From Rhynchonema sp. JSB1_4 (lineage: Eukaryota; Nematoda; Chromadorea; Monhysterida; Xyalidae): DNA of 64,000 nt. A program made the position numbers and the translations under genes. Under the pieces are notes generated by a model. It made no database searches. It was not told the origin of the DNA and saw nothing but the letters and a program-made list of their open reading frames with translations. Below are positions 10,878-21,702 of the stretch, one piece after another. Within the stretch, counting starts at the first letter, position 1; each line of letters begins with the position of its first letter. The DNA lies in contig JASAMV010008519.1 of the NCBI GenBank assembly GCA_030248065.1, positions 1 to 64,000 on the forward strand, written 5' to 3'.

Positions 10878-11152
10878 TTGGTCGCACAATGACTTTATAA
10901 GAATTGGTCAAATTTTTTTCCTGAATCGCAAAGCAGGCTTGTGACGGGGCAATGACGTTGCGTTGCGCGATCACACACAAAACACGTGGTGAAGAGAATG
11001 TTTCAGACCTGCGGCAACGTGGTTGATCTGCTAGATTATTTTCAGCTGAAAATGTTTTGTGAGAATAACAAATAGCACAGTGGTTAAGAGTGACTGAACG
11101 TGATAATCAGGATTGATTTTGATGAATTCTTATATGGTCATTGTGCGACCAA
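10878..11152. mobile_element. TTGGTCGCACAATGAC MITE, TA-flanked, copy 1
   Basis: The ends TTGGTCGCACAATGAC and GTCATTGTGCGACCAA are flanked by TA. About 275 bp, no ORF. A nearly identical copy is at 13262-13536, and a truncated one at 11837-11940. Confidence 0.82.
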
Positions 11153-11306
11153 TAGATTAGTGATGTGGTGGATAGGATCAGCAGACGAGTTTGGTGGGTT
11201 ACTGTGGTTAGTTGGAATGGAAAGGGATGTGATGAAACTTTCGATTGAAGATTGATCGAAAAGGTAACATTCTTCGTCGGTAAAAAACCAGAAATCTGAA
11301 AAGACA

Positions 11307-11483
11307 ATGAAGTCGAACTTCGAAGATTTCATTCAGAAATTCACGTGTCCGAATGTCGACTGCAAAAAACAAAGTTCAATTTGCTGTTGTCGAGTTGTCG
11401 CTCGGCTCCCTGAAAAACAGGCATCGAGCTCAAAAAATGAAACAAGAAAATGTTTAGGGCGAAGCACACGGTTCAAAACAGGT
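11307..11483 (+). CDS. Possible orphan exon with a Cys-rich segment
   Basis: An ATG at 11307 opens a frame encoding FEDFIQKFTCPNVDCKK and then CCC. It runs to a good-looking 5' splice site (AAAACAG, then GTATAGTAAG) near 11481. No partner exon or domain was recognised, so this may be chance or a relic of a transposon gene. Confidence 0.2.
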
Positions 11484-11511
11484 ATAGTAAGTTTCTAATT
11501 TCGTTGCCTCA

Positions 11512-11554
11512 CTGCGTCTGTAAGAATGCGTGGCACGCATTCTTACAGACGCAG
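11512..11554. repeat. 43-bp hairpin
   Basis: CTGCGTCTGTAAGAATGCGT is followed after 3 bases by its exact reverse complement. The 20-bp perfect stem could be a tiny foldback or the junction of an inverted duplication. Confidence 0.75.
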
Positions 11555-11836
11555 GGAAACTTCCGTTCGAAGTCGAAGCAGACAACAAGCTCAACACACA
11601 GTCAAAGCCACGCAGCTGGCTCGTGTGCGTTTCGAATGTTGCTGTATGTGTCAGCTGACTGGCTTGTTCCCTGTGTGTGTGTGTATAACACTGTACAATT
11701 TTATAACACTGGAAATTTCTGTTTGGGCCACACTGTGAGTTAGGCTTGAACCACTAATTTCGACCAGAGTGAAAGATTTTCGCTAGAGACGCAGGGGAAA
11801 ACTTTTACGCTGGTCGAAATCTGTGCTTCATGTCTA

Positions 11837-11940
11837 TTGGTCGCACAATGACTTTATAAGAATTGGTCAAATTTTTTTCCTGAATCGTGAAGCAGGATAG
11901 TGACGGGGAGATGACGGTGCGTTGCGTGATCACACACAAA
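11837..11940. mobile_element. TTGGTCGCACAATGAC MITE, truncated copy
   Basis: The left 100 bp of the family, from TTGGTCGCACAATGACTTTA to the GATCACACACAAA region, then unrelated sequence. Confidence 0.75.
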
Positions 11941-12149
11941 GAATGCAGTCAGTGAAAAAAGAAAAAATCGTGTTTTTTTCTTTAGCAAGTGTTTTGTTTT
12001 TTTTTAAAGTCGGCGATGTAAAAGTTTTTCCAGTATCGTAGAACAAATGCAAGGAAAGCACCTATGTAGGTAGAAACTTAAACGACAAGTTCAGCAAAGG
12101 TGTTCGAATTGAGTCCAAGTGACAAAAACGTGGTTATAATTTACGTTCG

Positions 12150-13120
12150 GGAGAAAATTTCGTGCCGGGACCGGGAAGGAAGGCTGATTACAAATAAAAC
12201 GGATAGTGCTGATAAACCTGAGAAAGCTGATAAACCCGACTCAGCTGCGCTGAGGAAAGACTGATTACGGATTGAAAAATAAAACGGATCAACCCGAATC
12301 GGTAGTTGGACTGTTCGTTCCCAGTGATCTGGTCCCAATTGAATGCAGCTGTTTTGGAGTTGGAACGACCGCGCGTAATGTTTCACGTCAATATGATTAT
12401 CTTGCTTTTTGACGGGCCTGCGATGTTTTCGTTTGACTCAGGCTGGAGCCTAAGCCTAAGTCTATTGGTACACTATATGCTTCCGAAGTTTATTTAGCGC
12501 TCATATTGTTCTTATAAAACACCACACGGGGCCGCCTGCCGGGAACTTAAATTTAGGCTTATTTACAGGCTTAGGCTTCGGCTTAGACTTGGGATAACCG
12601 GGATAATCGGTTGTGTATTATTAGGGTCCAGTGCTCACTAGGGTCCAGCACTCATTAGCTTTGTTTCAAGCTTAGGCTTAGGCTTAGGCTGCAAACTCCC
12701 CTATTAAAATACGCAGTGTAGGCCTAAGCCCAAGCCTAACCCGAAGTGAAAGCCTAAGCCTACGCCTAGGCCCAGCGAAAAAGTGGACCTAAGTGAGCGC
12801 TGGACCCTAATGATACACAATCAGATAATCAATGACGTGAAACATTAGTGCCGAACTGCTATTTCCTGCAGACCAGACCAGACCGTGCTATTGGGACCAG
12901 ACCCCAACACCAGCTCGTGCTTCACCCCCTACACCGGCCATGCGCACGTTCGGCTAATTCAGGCAGCGTATTCAGTCTTCCCCTCAGCTGCCAAACCCAG
13001 GAAGGCTGATTATATGCATGCGACAACACGCGTAATCAGCCTTCCTGAGACCTGAGATTGTGTCCTGAGAGAAAGCTGATTATGGCTTCGTTTAATTTGT
13101 AATCAGTCTTCCTGCTGTAG
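12150..13120. repeat. GAAGGCTGATTA-family element carrying degenerate TTAGGC arrays
   Basis: The outer parts carry inverted GGAAGGCTGATTA and TAATCAGTCTTCC blocks. The middle (12435-12775) has many TTAGGC / GCCTAA units, for example CTTAGGCTTAGGCTTAGGCT near 12670. The same combination recurs at 34592-35881. TTAGGC is the nematode telomere repeat. I infer an interspersed element that picked up or grew these units. Confidence 0.6.
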
Positions 13121-13261
13121 CCTCTGCAGGGTGTTGCAACACTGCACAGGTAAAAGAGAAGAGCAACTGCTGCACACACGTGCTACCGCAATGAAAAATA
13201 AACTTTTCGGCTGACCTGGCGAAAACCAAAACAAGAGAACTGTGCTCCGGCTACGAAGATA

Positions 13262-13536
13262 TTGGTCGCACAATGACTTTATAAGAATTGGTCAAATTTT
13301 TTTCCTGAATCGCAAAGCAGGCTAGTGACGGGGCAATGACGTTGCGTTGCGCGATTACACACAAAACACGTAGTAAAGAGAATGTTTCAGACCTGCGGCA
13401 ACGTGGTTGATCTGCTAGATTATTTTCAGCTGAAAATGTTTTGTGAGAATCACAAATAGCACAGTAGTTAAGACTGACTGAACGTGAAAATCAGGATTGA
13501 TTTTGATGAATTCTTATATGGTCATTGTGCGACCAA
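13262..13536. mobile_element. TTGGTCGCACAATGAC MITE, copy 2
   Basis: Near-identical to 10878-11152. Its right TA (13537-13538) is also the left TA of the A-type MITE that follows, so two TA-using elements share one target dinucleotide. Confidence 0.82.
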
Positions 13537-13555
13537 TACCGTAAAAACCTAAATA

Positions 13556-13653
13556 CCGTAAAACCTAAAATACAAGGGGGGGGCTGTATTTTTTCACTGA
13601 CCCCTTTTAGGGGGGGCTGTATTTTTGGGGGGGCTCTATTTTAGGGAATACGG
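13556..13653. mobile_element. B-type MITE, internally deleted, TA-flanked
   Basis: The ends CCGTAAAACCTAAAATA and TTTTAGGGAATACGG lie between TA (13554-13555 and 13654-13655). Only 98 bp. It sits inside the A-type MITE next to the latter's left end. Confidence 0.82.
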
Positions 13654-13960
13654 TAGAAGGGGGGACTCTATTAATTCACTGACCCCATTTTGGGGGCCTA
13701 TTACGGGGGCTCTATTCCGGGGGGCCTCTATTAATTCACTGACCCGAACCTGAAAAATTGTTCCCAGAAATACCCCCAAAAACCCCTAAAAAGGGGTTTG
13801 ATTGAATGAAAGGATGTTTTTCTCGCTTGTAATTGCATTTATTCGTGTATAATCGTCAATAAGAGGCGTATTATGTGCTCTGAACGAACAACAAACGTGC
13901 ATAAATGTACCTGTGCACCACTATCATGCCTTAATACACTACTGTAAGTAGGGTTAGGCG

Positions 13961-14422
13961 CAGTGTAGTACTTGGTCAGGGTGTTGACGATAGATAGATT
14001 GGGACCCGAAATGTGTTGACGATAGATAGATGACCCAAGTCCGAAATCTGGGGGGGGGTCGACCCAAACTTGTTGACGATAGATAGATGGTGGGGGGGGG
14101 GGTCGCCAAAAATCAAGGTATAGTATAGTGTACTAAGTAGGTAATAATGTGTAAATGTTAATGAAAATGTACTTAGATATACTAAATCCGCGCTTTTTTT
14201 GCCTATTTGGGACAAAAAATACCGATTTTGAGCCATTTTGAGGCAAAAATACCCGTTTTGGGGTCGAAATGTGTTGACGATAGATAGATTGTTCCCAGAA
14301 TTTGTTGACGATAGATAGATTTGCCCATAAGTGTTGACGATAGATAGACGAAATCAAAGTGTTGACGATAGATAGATGAATTTGGGGGGGGACCCCCCCC
14401 CACCCCCCCAAGTACTACCCTG
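13961..14422. mobile_element. hAT-like MITE of the GTTGACGATAGATAGAT family
   Basis: The ends CAGTGTAGTACTTGG and CCAAGTACTACCCTG enclose clusters of GTTGACGATAGATAGAT, all in one orientation, on both sides of the core. The 8-bp duplication is imperfect (GGGTTAGG on the right; on the left it is followed by CG). Confidence 0.75.
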
Positions 14423-14437
14423 GGGTTAGGGTTAGAG

Positions 14438-15286
14438 CAGTGTGGTGGTTGGTGGCAGGCCAATCGACCCAAGATACCCTAGGGGGGAAGGTTTCGGACT
14501 TACTCGAGATACCCCCCAGAGACTACCCAAGATACCCCTATGGTCCGTCAAAAGGCGAAAAAGGCCGTTTTTTGCATGCAATTTTACTGCAAAATTGGCC
14601 TAAAAATGGGTATTTTTTGACATTTTTGCCGAAAATTGGCCTAAAATGACCATTTTTGGGTGTCTGCGCGCGGAGCGCGCGATTTTTGGGGGTCCCGAGG
14701 TCGAAAAACACCTATTTTTGCCTTTGAAAACCATAAATCTACTTACTCGAGATACCCTTTGGGGTCGACTCGAGATAGATACCCTTCCCCCCTCCCCCAT
14801 CCCCTCCCCTAAGGGTTGACTCGAGATAACCCGTATTCCCTAAAATAGAGCCCCCCAAAAAATACAGCCCCCCTAAAAGGGGTCAGTGAAAAATAGAGCC
14901 CCCCAAAAATACAGCCCCCCCCCCCAACTTGGAATTCCTCGGTTGGGGGTCGTAAAGTCAAGTTCTTGTATAAGACACCTTGTGTACAACGTTTGTGGTT
15001 GAGTATATGATGACGTAAAGCCTTTTATGGAAGATCTGCACCTAAAAACACTCAATAATGACGAGTAACACCCTGACAGAACTCCATTTTATGCGTATTT
15101 TTTGGAACATTTTTTGAGATTTTGGGCAGCGAAAAAATACAGCCCCCCCCCAAAATAGAGCCCCCAAAAATACAGCCCCCCCTAAAAGGGGTCAGTGAAA
15201 AAATACAGCCCCCCTTGTATTTTAGGTTTTACGGTAGATACCCCTTAGGGGGGGAATCCCTCCCATCCCCCCCAGCCACTACAGTG
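14438..15286. mobile_element. hAT-like MITE of the CGAGATACCC family with a nested B-type MITE
   Basis: It is flanked by GGTTAGAG (14430-14437 and 15287-15294); the ends CAGTGTGGTGG and CCACTACAGTG. Subterminal motifs read ACTCGAGATACCC or ACCCAAGATACCC. A GCGCGCGGAGCGCGCG hairpin lies at about 14666. A B-type MITE occupies about 14831-15234. Confidence 0.82.
14831..15234. mobile_element. B-type MITE inside the previous element (innermost level)
   Basis: It runs CCGTATTCCCTAAAATA to TTTTAGGTTTTACGG, with TA on the right (15235-15236) and a slightly altered left junction. Its centre shares ACAAGGTGTCTTATACAAGA-type sequence (reverse complement here) with the copy at 32602-33013. Confidence 0.78.
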
Positions 15287-15819
15287 GGTTAGAGGGCCGA
15301 CACCCGACATCTGGAAGTACCCGACACCCGACATCTCAGAAAAAAGCCGACACCCGACAGTTGCAAAAAAACCCGACACCCGACATCTAGTTTTTGAAAA
15401 AAAACCGACACCCGACACCTGTTTTTGGACCAAAGACAGGCAAATTTTTGCTCATTTGCATCATGAATGCAATTTTTTGGCTCAAGTTACTGAATTCAAG
15501 TATTTTCACACGAAATAAACACCAAAATGTCACATTCTGTGTCTTCGGAAACATTTGGTTCCAAGAAAATTTTCTCTCAAAATTCTTCTCTCAGCAATAC
15601 TGATGTTTTGAACCGTAAGTGTCGGGTGTCGGCTGTCGGGTGTCGGGTCCGAAAAAACCCGACACCCGACATCTGGGGGTACCCGACACCCGACACCTAC
15701 ACTTTTTTGGCACCCGACACCCGACACCCGACGTCTCTCTAACCCTAACTGTAAGGGGATGTTACTTAGGTGGGGCTCTATTAATTCACTGACCCCTTTT
15801 GGGGGCTGTATTACGGGTA

Positions 15820-16500
15820 TGGGTGGGCACAATACCCAATACCAATACCACCAAATACCAATACCAGTGTTTGGTATTGGTATTGGGTCTAAATCTGGTA
15901 TTGGGTATTGGTATCAGTGATGTGGTTGGGGGGGGGGGTAGGGGGGGTATTACCCCCAACTGCTAGGTAGCTTTCTTGCTCCGAAACCCATACCCCCCAA
16001 ACTGGCTAGCTAGCTTTCTTGCTCCGGTCACCAAGTAAAAAAGTGTTGATTTTAGTGCCAAATTTTGATTGATTTTAGCTTTTTCGGAGGGGAAATTAGT
16101 GTACCTCCCTGGGGGGAAGACCCAAAATCATGGAAAAGTAACTTTTTGAGGTAGAAAATTTGACCTATTTTTGCCCCTTTTTGGAAAAAAATTCTTCATA
16201 AAAAGTGTATTTTGGCGAGTTTTGAGAACATTGACCTAAAAATCACACATATTCGGCCTAAAAATAGCGAATCCCAAACAGGGACACGGCAGGGATTGCA
16301 GTATCAAAAAAATGTCGAAAATGTCGTCTAGAAAATTTTCGACATTGTGTCGACCTGTCGAGTGATGTTCAATGGCGAATTTTTCTCAAACCAAATGTCG
16401 AAGTGTCGGATGTCGATGTCGGATGTCGAAAACGATAAAAGGGAAAATGTTGAACGTCGGATGTCGAAAAATTTCTGAAATGCCCACCTACCCTGCCTAC
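15820..16500. repeat. Mosaic of repeat fragments upstream of PPP4C
   Basis: The mosaic has AATACCAATACC / GGTATTGGTATT blocks (15830-15915), a solo end of the CAGTGATGTGGTTGG family (15916-16080), a fragment resembling the core of the CAGTGTAGTTCC family (16085-16260), and GTCGGATGTCGA repeats (16310-16465). GTGGGCA at 15829 and TGCCCAC at 16480 may be the ends of one element. Confidence 0.5.
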
Positions 16501-16642
16501 TCCCATCACACCAGGCATAGGCGCTGCGACACTACAATACTAATCCCAAACATCACGTCACATAACAATGATTTCACTTTCACATTGTTGCAGCAAAGCG
16601 GCACCAATCACTCACTACACAGCACACGATTGTGCACGCAAT

Positions 16643-19505
16643 ATGACCGAGTTGGCATTCGAACAGCAGAACGACAACAACAACGGTGCGTTGGGCACAA
16701 ATGACGAAAGTGGGGGTTCGATGAGCGGCAGCACCATCGCTCCTTATGGCGTCACCGAATCGGCGTCCGTTGAAATCGCTGTCGGCGACTTGGACAGGTT
16801 CGTCACTTCGCCAGCAAGTTTTGCAACATTTAATGTGCTGTGCATCTGCTGTGATGTTTATCATCTGTTGGTCATTGACTTACTTTCAGACAAATCGAGA
16901 AACTTCGCCGTTGTGAGCTTATCACTGAAGCCGAAGTGAAGACCCTGTGCGCGAAGGCACGTGAAATTCTTATCGAAGAAGGAAATGTACAAATTGTTGA
17001 TGCTCCTGTGACGGTCAGTATCCATGTATAGTAACATTACACCAACACGAGCCCGATTTCGAAGGTGGCAGATCAGTGACACATTCACACGTGTCTGCTG
17101 ATTCGGGAAATGTTGCACGTTGTGGAGTACAACGGGGCGCATGATGATTTTCTCTTTTTTGTGTTTTGTAAGCACACCACCTCCGAAATCGGGCTCGTGT
17201 TGGCGTAGTTTGCCTTTACATCTGTTCGTGTTACTGTTTGGATGGTGAGCAATAAATTTTTTAAAAGCAGATTCAGTGAAGTAAATACTATTCATGTAGC
17301 CTGGACAAAATAAAAATGGCATCAGTTTTAACCCAAACAGGCAGACCCCGAGGTTTATATTTGCAGATCTGTGGCGACATCCACGGCCAGTTCTATGATT
17401 TGAAAGAGCTATTCAAAGTCGGTGGGGATGTGCCGGACACAAATTATCTGTTTCTCGGTGATTTTGTCGATCGCGGATTCTACAGCGTCGAAACCTTCCT
17501 CTTGTTGCTCGCATTAAAAGTGGGTGGTTGTTCGTGCCGTATTTTCAGCAGTGTTCTTTCTTCTTTCTTGTTTGATTTGTGAATTATGCCGATATTGTGA
17601 TGATCTTCACAGGTGCGATATCCGGATAGGATCATGCTCATACGCGGCAATCATGAGTCGCGCCAAATTACGCAGGTGAGTGGAACATAAAACTGCGGGA
17701 CTTGGTCACTTTTGTGGTCCGTACAGCGCTCTGATCAAATGTGGATCTAAAAAAAGACAAAGCGTGTAGCGTTGCAGGTGTACGGCTTCTACGACGAGTG
17801 TGTGCGCAAATACGGATCAGCCGTGGTGTGGAGATGTTGCACCGAAGTGTTCGATTATCTCAGCCTTGCTGCCGTGATCGATGGAAAAGTTGGCCGTTTT
17901 GTATTTCTGTTTAGACTCTGTCGTGGGGGGCTGTTGTGCGTTCGCTTGCCGTCCCAAATCTACCGAACTTGGTGATCGCCTTGGCCTTGCCTTGGTCACA
18001 GTTTTTATTCGGGATACTTAGAAATGTGCTGTTGTCAGTAATCTTAACCAGCGTAAATATTCATTAGTACAGACAGGCACACACGCAAGGCAAAGACGAG
18101 AGGCACCCGGGCTGGCTCAGGTCATGTGTGACCTGCAATAAAGTCACGTGACAAAGACAAGACCAGGAAGGTCACCAAGGCGCCACACAAAATTCTTTCA
18201 TCACAAAACAGGTGTTCTGCGTGCACGGTGGTCTGTCCCCGTCGATTCAAACCATCGACCAAATTCGAAGTCTCGATCGAAAGCAGGAGGTGCCGCACGA
18301 TGGACCGATGTGTGATCTGTTGTGGTCAGACCCGGAAGGTCAGCCAGCATTTATTCGCGGTTTGCCGCCTGTTTTGGGTTTTGTCCTGGCAATTTGAAAC
18401 AAAACAATTGTGATCAAGATTTTTGGAACCGTCTTTGCAACGTCCACGGAATCCAGTTCAATGTCGTACGATGATGCTTTCTTCAAACAAGGTTTTGCTG
18501 ATTACATACTGTGACCGAGAGTAACTCAACTGAGTGTACAAATAATGCGACACAATTCACCTATGTTGTTGTTGACTGTTGAGCACAACATGTTGCAGAT
18601 ACGCAAGGCTGGGGCGTGTCGCCGCGCGGTGCTGGCTACTTATTCGGCAGTGATGTCGTCTCACAGTTCTGCAATGTACGTGGATGGAGTTTGGCGATGA
18701 TGTTTTGGTGGAAAGTTGTGGCTTGTAGGTCCTCCCGGGGCACAGTAGGTGCTTCGGTCAGCGCTTCATCCTGATACAATAGGCAGGTCACCGCCCCTCG
18801 CCTGGTGCAGTAAGTAGGTAGCGATTTTTGGCTCAAAATGGTATAAAGTCGGTACTTTTCACTTCAAATAACCGAAAAATCGCGCGCTACGCGCGAAACT
18901 CGTTTTCATTAAGATTTAGACACCAGTAGGTTGTCACCCTGCCGGAGTAGCTACACCACTGGTGGAAAATCATTTTTGTCCTGATATAAATCCAAAAGTG
19001 TTATTTTTCACAGGCGAATAATGTCGATCTGATCTGCCGCGCTCATCAACTCGTTATGGAGGGTTACAAATGGCATTTCAATGAAACTGTGCTCACCGTA
19101 TGGTCTGCGCCCAATTATTGCTACAGGTTGGTGGTCCTGGTCTCGGTCCGGTTAGGGTTTGAGGTTGTCTTTGACTCACAAACGGGTGACCGCACAGTGA
19201 TGTTGTGTCGCAAACAAGGTTTTATTATTTTCTATTTTGCTTTCAGGTGCGGCAACGTGGCGGCCATTCTGGAACTGGACGAATCTTTGCAGAAAGACTT
19301 TACCATCTTCGAGGCCGCTCCGCAGGTGAACATTTCTGTTCAGTTCTGCTTTTTTCGGGAGTTCAGAATTGTAAACCTTAGTTTCTGTTGAAAAATGCCA
19401 AACTCGAAATATTCAGTTTTATGAATTGCATTGAGTCGGATAATTTTCATTCAGGAAGCCCGCGGCATTCCGTCCAAGAAGCCACAACCGGACTATTTCC
19501 TCTGA
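16643..19505 (+). CDS. PPP4C: Serine/threonine-protein phosphatase 4 catalytic subunit
   Basis: Ten exons join in phase: 16643-16797, 16890-17013, 17367-17519, 17613-17675, 17778-17888, 18212-18338, 18599-18675, 19014-19126, 19247-19325 and 19455-19505, giving 350 residues. Metallophosphatase motifs follow in order: [46 protein letters not shown] and GYLFGSDVV. The end is the PP2A-group tail DYFL, whose terminal Leu is carboxymethylated in relatives. PP4-specific signs are [15 protein letters not shown] near the start, [12 protein letters not shown], and [10 protein letters not shown] at the end. PP4 works in the nucleus and at centrosomes with R2/R3 subunits. Oddity: about 45 residues (from MTELAFEQQ, with a Ser/Gly-rich stretch) precede the usual start. 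They are encoded by exon 1, which has a proper splice site, so they are probably real. Introns 2 and 7 hold repeat insertions. Confidence 0.96.
17035..17215. mobile_element. Foldback element with ACACGAGCCCGATTTCG ends (E family), in PPP4C intron 2
   Basis: CCAACACGAGCCCGATTTCG near 17040 is mirrored by CGAAATCGGGCTCGTGTTGG near 17185. Related copies are at about 23369-23560, 40004-40145 and 48320-48835. No ORF. Confidence 0.75.
18740..18965. repeat. Fragment of the CAGTGGTGTAGCTACC transposon family in PPP4C intron 7
   Basis: It contains a CGCGCGCTACGCGCG hairpin near 18880, CCTGGTGCAGTAAGTAGGTAG (at about 18800), and a right end GTAGCTACACCACTG at about 18952. The related intact element is at 33306-33717. 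The left end is not recognised. Confidence 0.6.
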
Positions 19506-19552
19506 GGACAATACCAGCATGCATTTACGCTAAGTTTTTAGATGCTTGTGAA

Positions 19553-19863
19553 CAGTGATGTGGTTGGGGGTGTAGGAGTAATACCCCCAACCCTGGGTCA
19601 GCCATCTAATGTATGTCTACCGAAAAAAACCATACGCCAACCCCAGCTATCTATGTCTACGATGTCCAGACATCAACCAAAAGGTGTTGAGTTTAGCGTA
19701 AAAATGGCCATTTTATGGTCTAAAATGGTCAAATTTTCTCATATTTTCCCTGATATGCAGAAAATTACGCTTTTTAAGCTCTATATTAGCATAATTTTCA
19801 CCTTATGCCGAGCTGGGCCTCTCCAGCTATCTATGTCTACCACCCGGACCAACTGCATCACTG
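19553..19863. mobile_element. hAT-like MITE in the 3' UTR of PPP4C
   Basis: The ends CAGTGATGTGGTTGG and CCAACTGCATCACTG are flanked by CTTGTGAA (19545-19552) and CTTGTGGA (19864-19871), seven of eight identical. It lies between the stop codon and the polyadenylation signal, so it is probably transcribed as part of the mRNA. Confidence 0.82.
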
Positions 19864-19891
19864 CTTGTGGACATGATCTAATACTAATTTC

Positions 19892-19897
19892 AATAAA
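19892..19897 (+). terminator. Probable polyadenylation signal of PPP4C
   Basis: AATAAA lies 387 bases after the stop codon, of which 311 are the inserted MITE. Without the insertion the 3' UTR would be about 75 bases. Confidence 0.55.
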
Positions 19898-20445
19898 ATT
19901 AAAACTTGTTTGCTCGAGAAACCTTGTATAGCACCATTCATTGAGAGAAGTACGGCTTTGTTTGCTTGGCTGTCTAAATCGAGGCCCACGTTCACCGAGG
20001 TTTCAGTCTGCGCCTATTCCTGAGGCGAGGAGATTTAACAAATCAAGAGAGTGTCGTAACTTCTCTTTACCGATTGTTGTCTGAAACTTTGAGAGACTGT
20101 TGACCATTTCCTTGTTGACCACATCGCGTTTCCTTGCATGGTCGAATTCGACTTTACCTTGTAAAGTGCGGCAATTTGTGATCCAGCATCTTTTGTATCA
20201 CGTTATTGATTGTTTTGTTTTGCCACGTGGTGTGGTTGTATTTGATTGTTGTCGCTTTAAGATTAATTGATAAACATTCGTATTGTTTCTTCGTTTGATT
20301 GGATGATTGAGAGAAAAGTGGTGCAGCTTCCACGCCAAGCCTACTTTTGATTTTGAAAAAAGCGTTTCTATGTGTGGTTTTCTTTAACAAGATTTTATTC
20401 AGGTGTGTTGTGCGGAACTGAACGAAGAGATCGAAAACCAGCAGA

Positions 20446-21155
20446 ATGAGCTCAAATCCGCCATTCACAAAATTTGCAGACAACTTGCGCGAGGTATGTC
20501 GTGGTTTTGCTGTTGGACCAGCGGAAATACCGTTTCGAAAAAGTAGCGCTTGGAAATATAGGCGTATTCCTAAGGTAGTCTTCGTGTGCATTGGTGTTTA
20601 GTATCTCGCCGGCCAATTGCAGGACTATCGTCGTTATCTGGAAGAGACTGGTGTGATGGAAGCGATCACTCGTTCTCTCAACGTGCTCTACAACGAAACC
20701 AACCGACCGAGTGACCCTGTGGCATTCATCTGTGCCAATCTGGCTGTCGCCTCGGCCAGCAGGCCCAACTGTGATGCGCTGGAGCAAGAGGTCTGTGCGT
20801 GTTTCCTCGTTTGGTTTTCTTTTTTGTCTCTGACCGAGTTGGCTTAACACCCCTGGTCAAATATACTCTCGCCACAGACCATACCACGCCGAATGGTAAC
20901 TTGAAGTTTTCGTTTTAGTTCAAGAAATGAAACATCACCGATTTGCAGTTGACTGAAGCGCGTCAAGAGGTGTCACGACTGCGCTCCGAAGTGAACAACT
21001 TACGTGAACAGCTGCGTCAACGTAACCGGACAACCAGTGCCGACATCCAAATGATCAGCACAAAACAGTATGGCCACAACGAGAAAATTTTCTCAACTAT
21101 CTTGCGTGCAAGAAAACTTTTGTCTATTTTCAGAATTCAGTCGAGTTCTGCCTGA
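20446..21155 (+). CDS. MYCBP: c-Myc-binding protein homologue (AMY-1)
   Basis: Four exons (20446-20493, 20623-20790, 20949-21067 and 21134-21155) join in phase to 118 residues; the human protein is 103. The start MSSNPPFTKFADNLRE leads into DYRRYLEETGVMEAITRSLN and VLYNETNRPSDPVAFICANL, which line up with the human FRRYLEKSGVLDTLTKVL and LYEEPEKPNSALDFLKHHL. A C-terminal coiled coil, LTEARQEVSRLRSEVNNLRE, has Leu/Val spacing of a leucine zipper. The human protein binds the Myc N-terminus and AKAPs and is found at cilia and mitochondria. The last exon adds only seven codons after a GTATGG splice site. A polypyrimidine-AG ends 43 bases before the ATG. Confidence 0.9.
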
Positions 21156-21447
21156 TCAACGCCATGATTGATAGCTGGCAAATACTAAGAAATTCAAAGT
21201 AACTGGTGGTTTTAGTTTTGCGTGACATTTTTTGTGCTGTTCGTTGTTCATGCTCAGGTAATGTTCCGGTTCATTCCATTCCGTCAATATTTCGACGATA
21301 TGCTCAAATTGTCATATAATAGATCTGCCTTCATAAATTCTGGTACTTTTGTGTCTTGTTCTGGCGTTGATGTGAAATTTGCCATCTTGTTAAAAAAGCA
21401 TTTGTTGTCCAAAATTGTAGTTTCACCTGTTTTCAATACAGTTGGAA

Positions 21448-21453
21448 AATAAA
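21448..21453 (+). terminator. Probable polyadenylation signal of MYCBP
   Basis: AATAAA lies 293 bases after the MYCBP stop, before the GLRX5 5' end. The spacer in between has no gene. Confidence 0.5.
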
Positions 21454-21702
21454 GATTATTGAGTTATAAGTTTGTTGTGTGCATAGTTTCAAAATGGGAT
21501 GACCATTATTCTTGCCATAACTGCTAATAACAGCACGTGGCCTACTTGCGAAACTGATTTTTTCTTTTATAGCATTAAATCTCTATCAGCACCCTGTTTG
21601 TTTTCTCAAATAAAACGTTTTTGATTGTCACCGATCCCAGTGTTTGCAAACCGGCCAATTACGCTGGATAAATTTTGTTCATTTCAGAAAGTTGGCTCGA
21701 AT

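Larger units (their letters stand above)
13949..15747. mobile_element. GTCGGGTGTCGGG-family element, interrupted copy, 8-bp TSD
   Basis: It is flanked by ACTGTAAG (13941-13948 and 15748-15755). The ends TAGGGTTAG and CTAACCCTA match 796-1224. Two further elements (13961-14422 and 14438-15286) lie in its left terminal sequence. Without them it is about 480 bp. Confidence 0.82.
13539..15820. mobile_element. A-type MITE acting as outer shell of a four-level nest
   Basis: The left end is CCGTAAAAACCTAAATA at 13539. The body appears in pieces (13539-13553, 13656-13948 and 15748-about 15817), interrupted by a B-type MITE (13556-13653) and by the element 13949-15747. Each insertion has its own target duplication, so removing them restores the family sequence. 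The right end is lost at about 15820. Confidence 0.82.

Noticed and set aside
20154..20591. Minus ORF of 145 codons overlapping MYCBP exon 1
   Set aside because: Shadow of the plus-strand gene and its upstream flank, with no domain.
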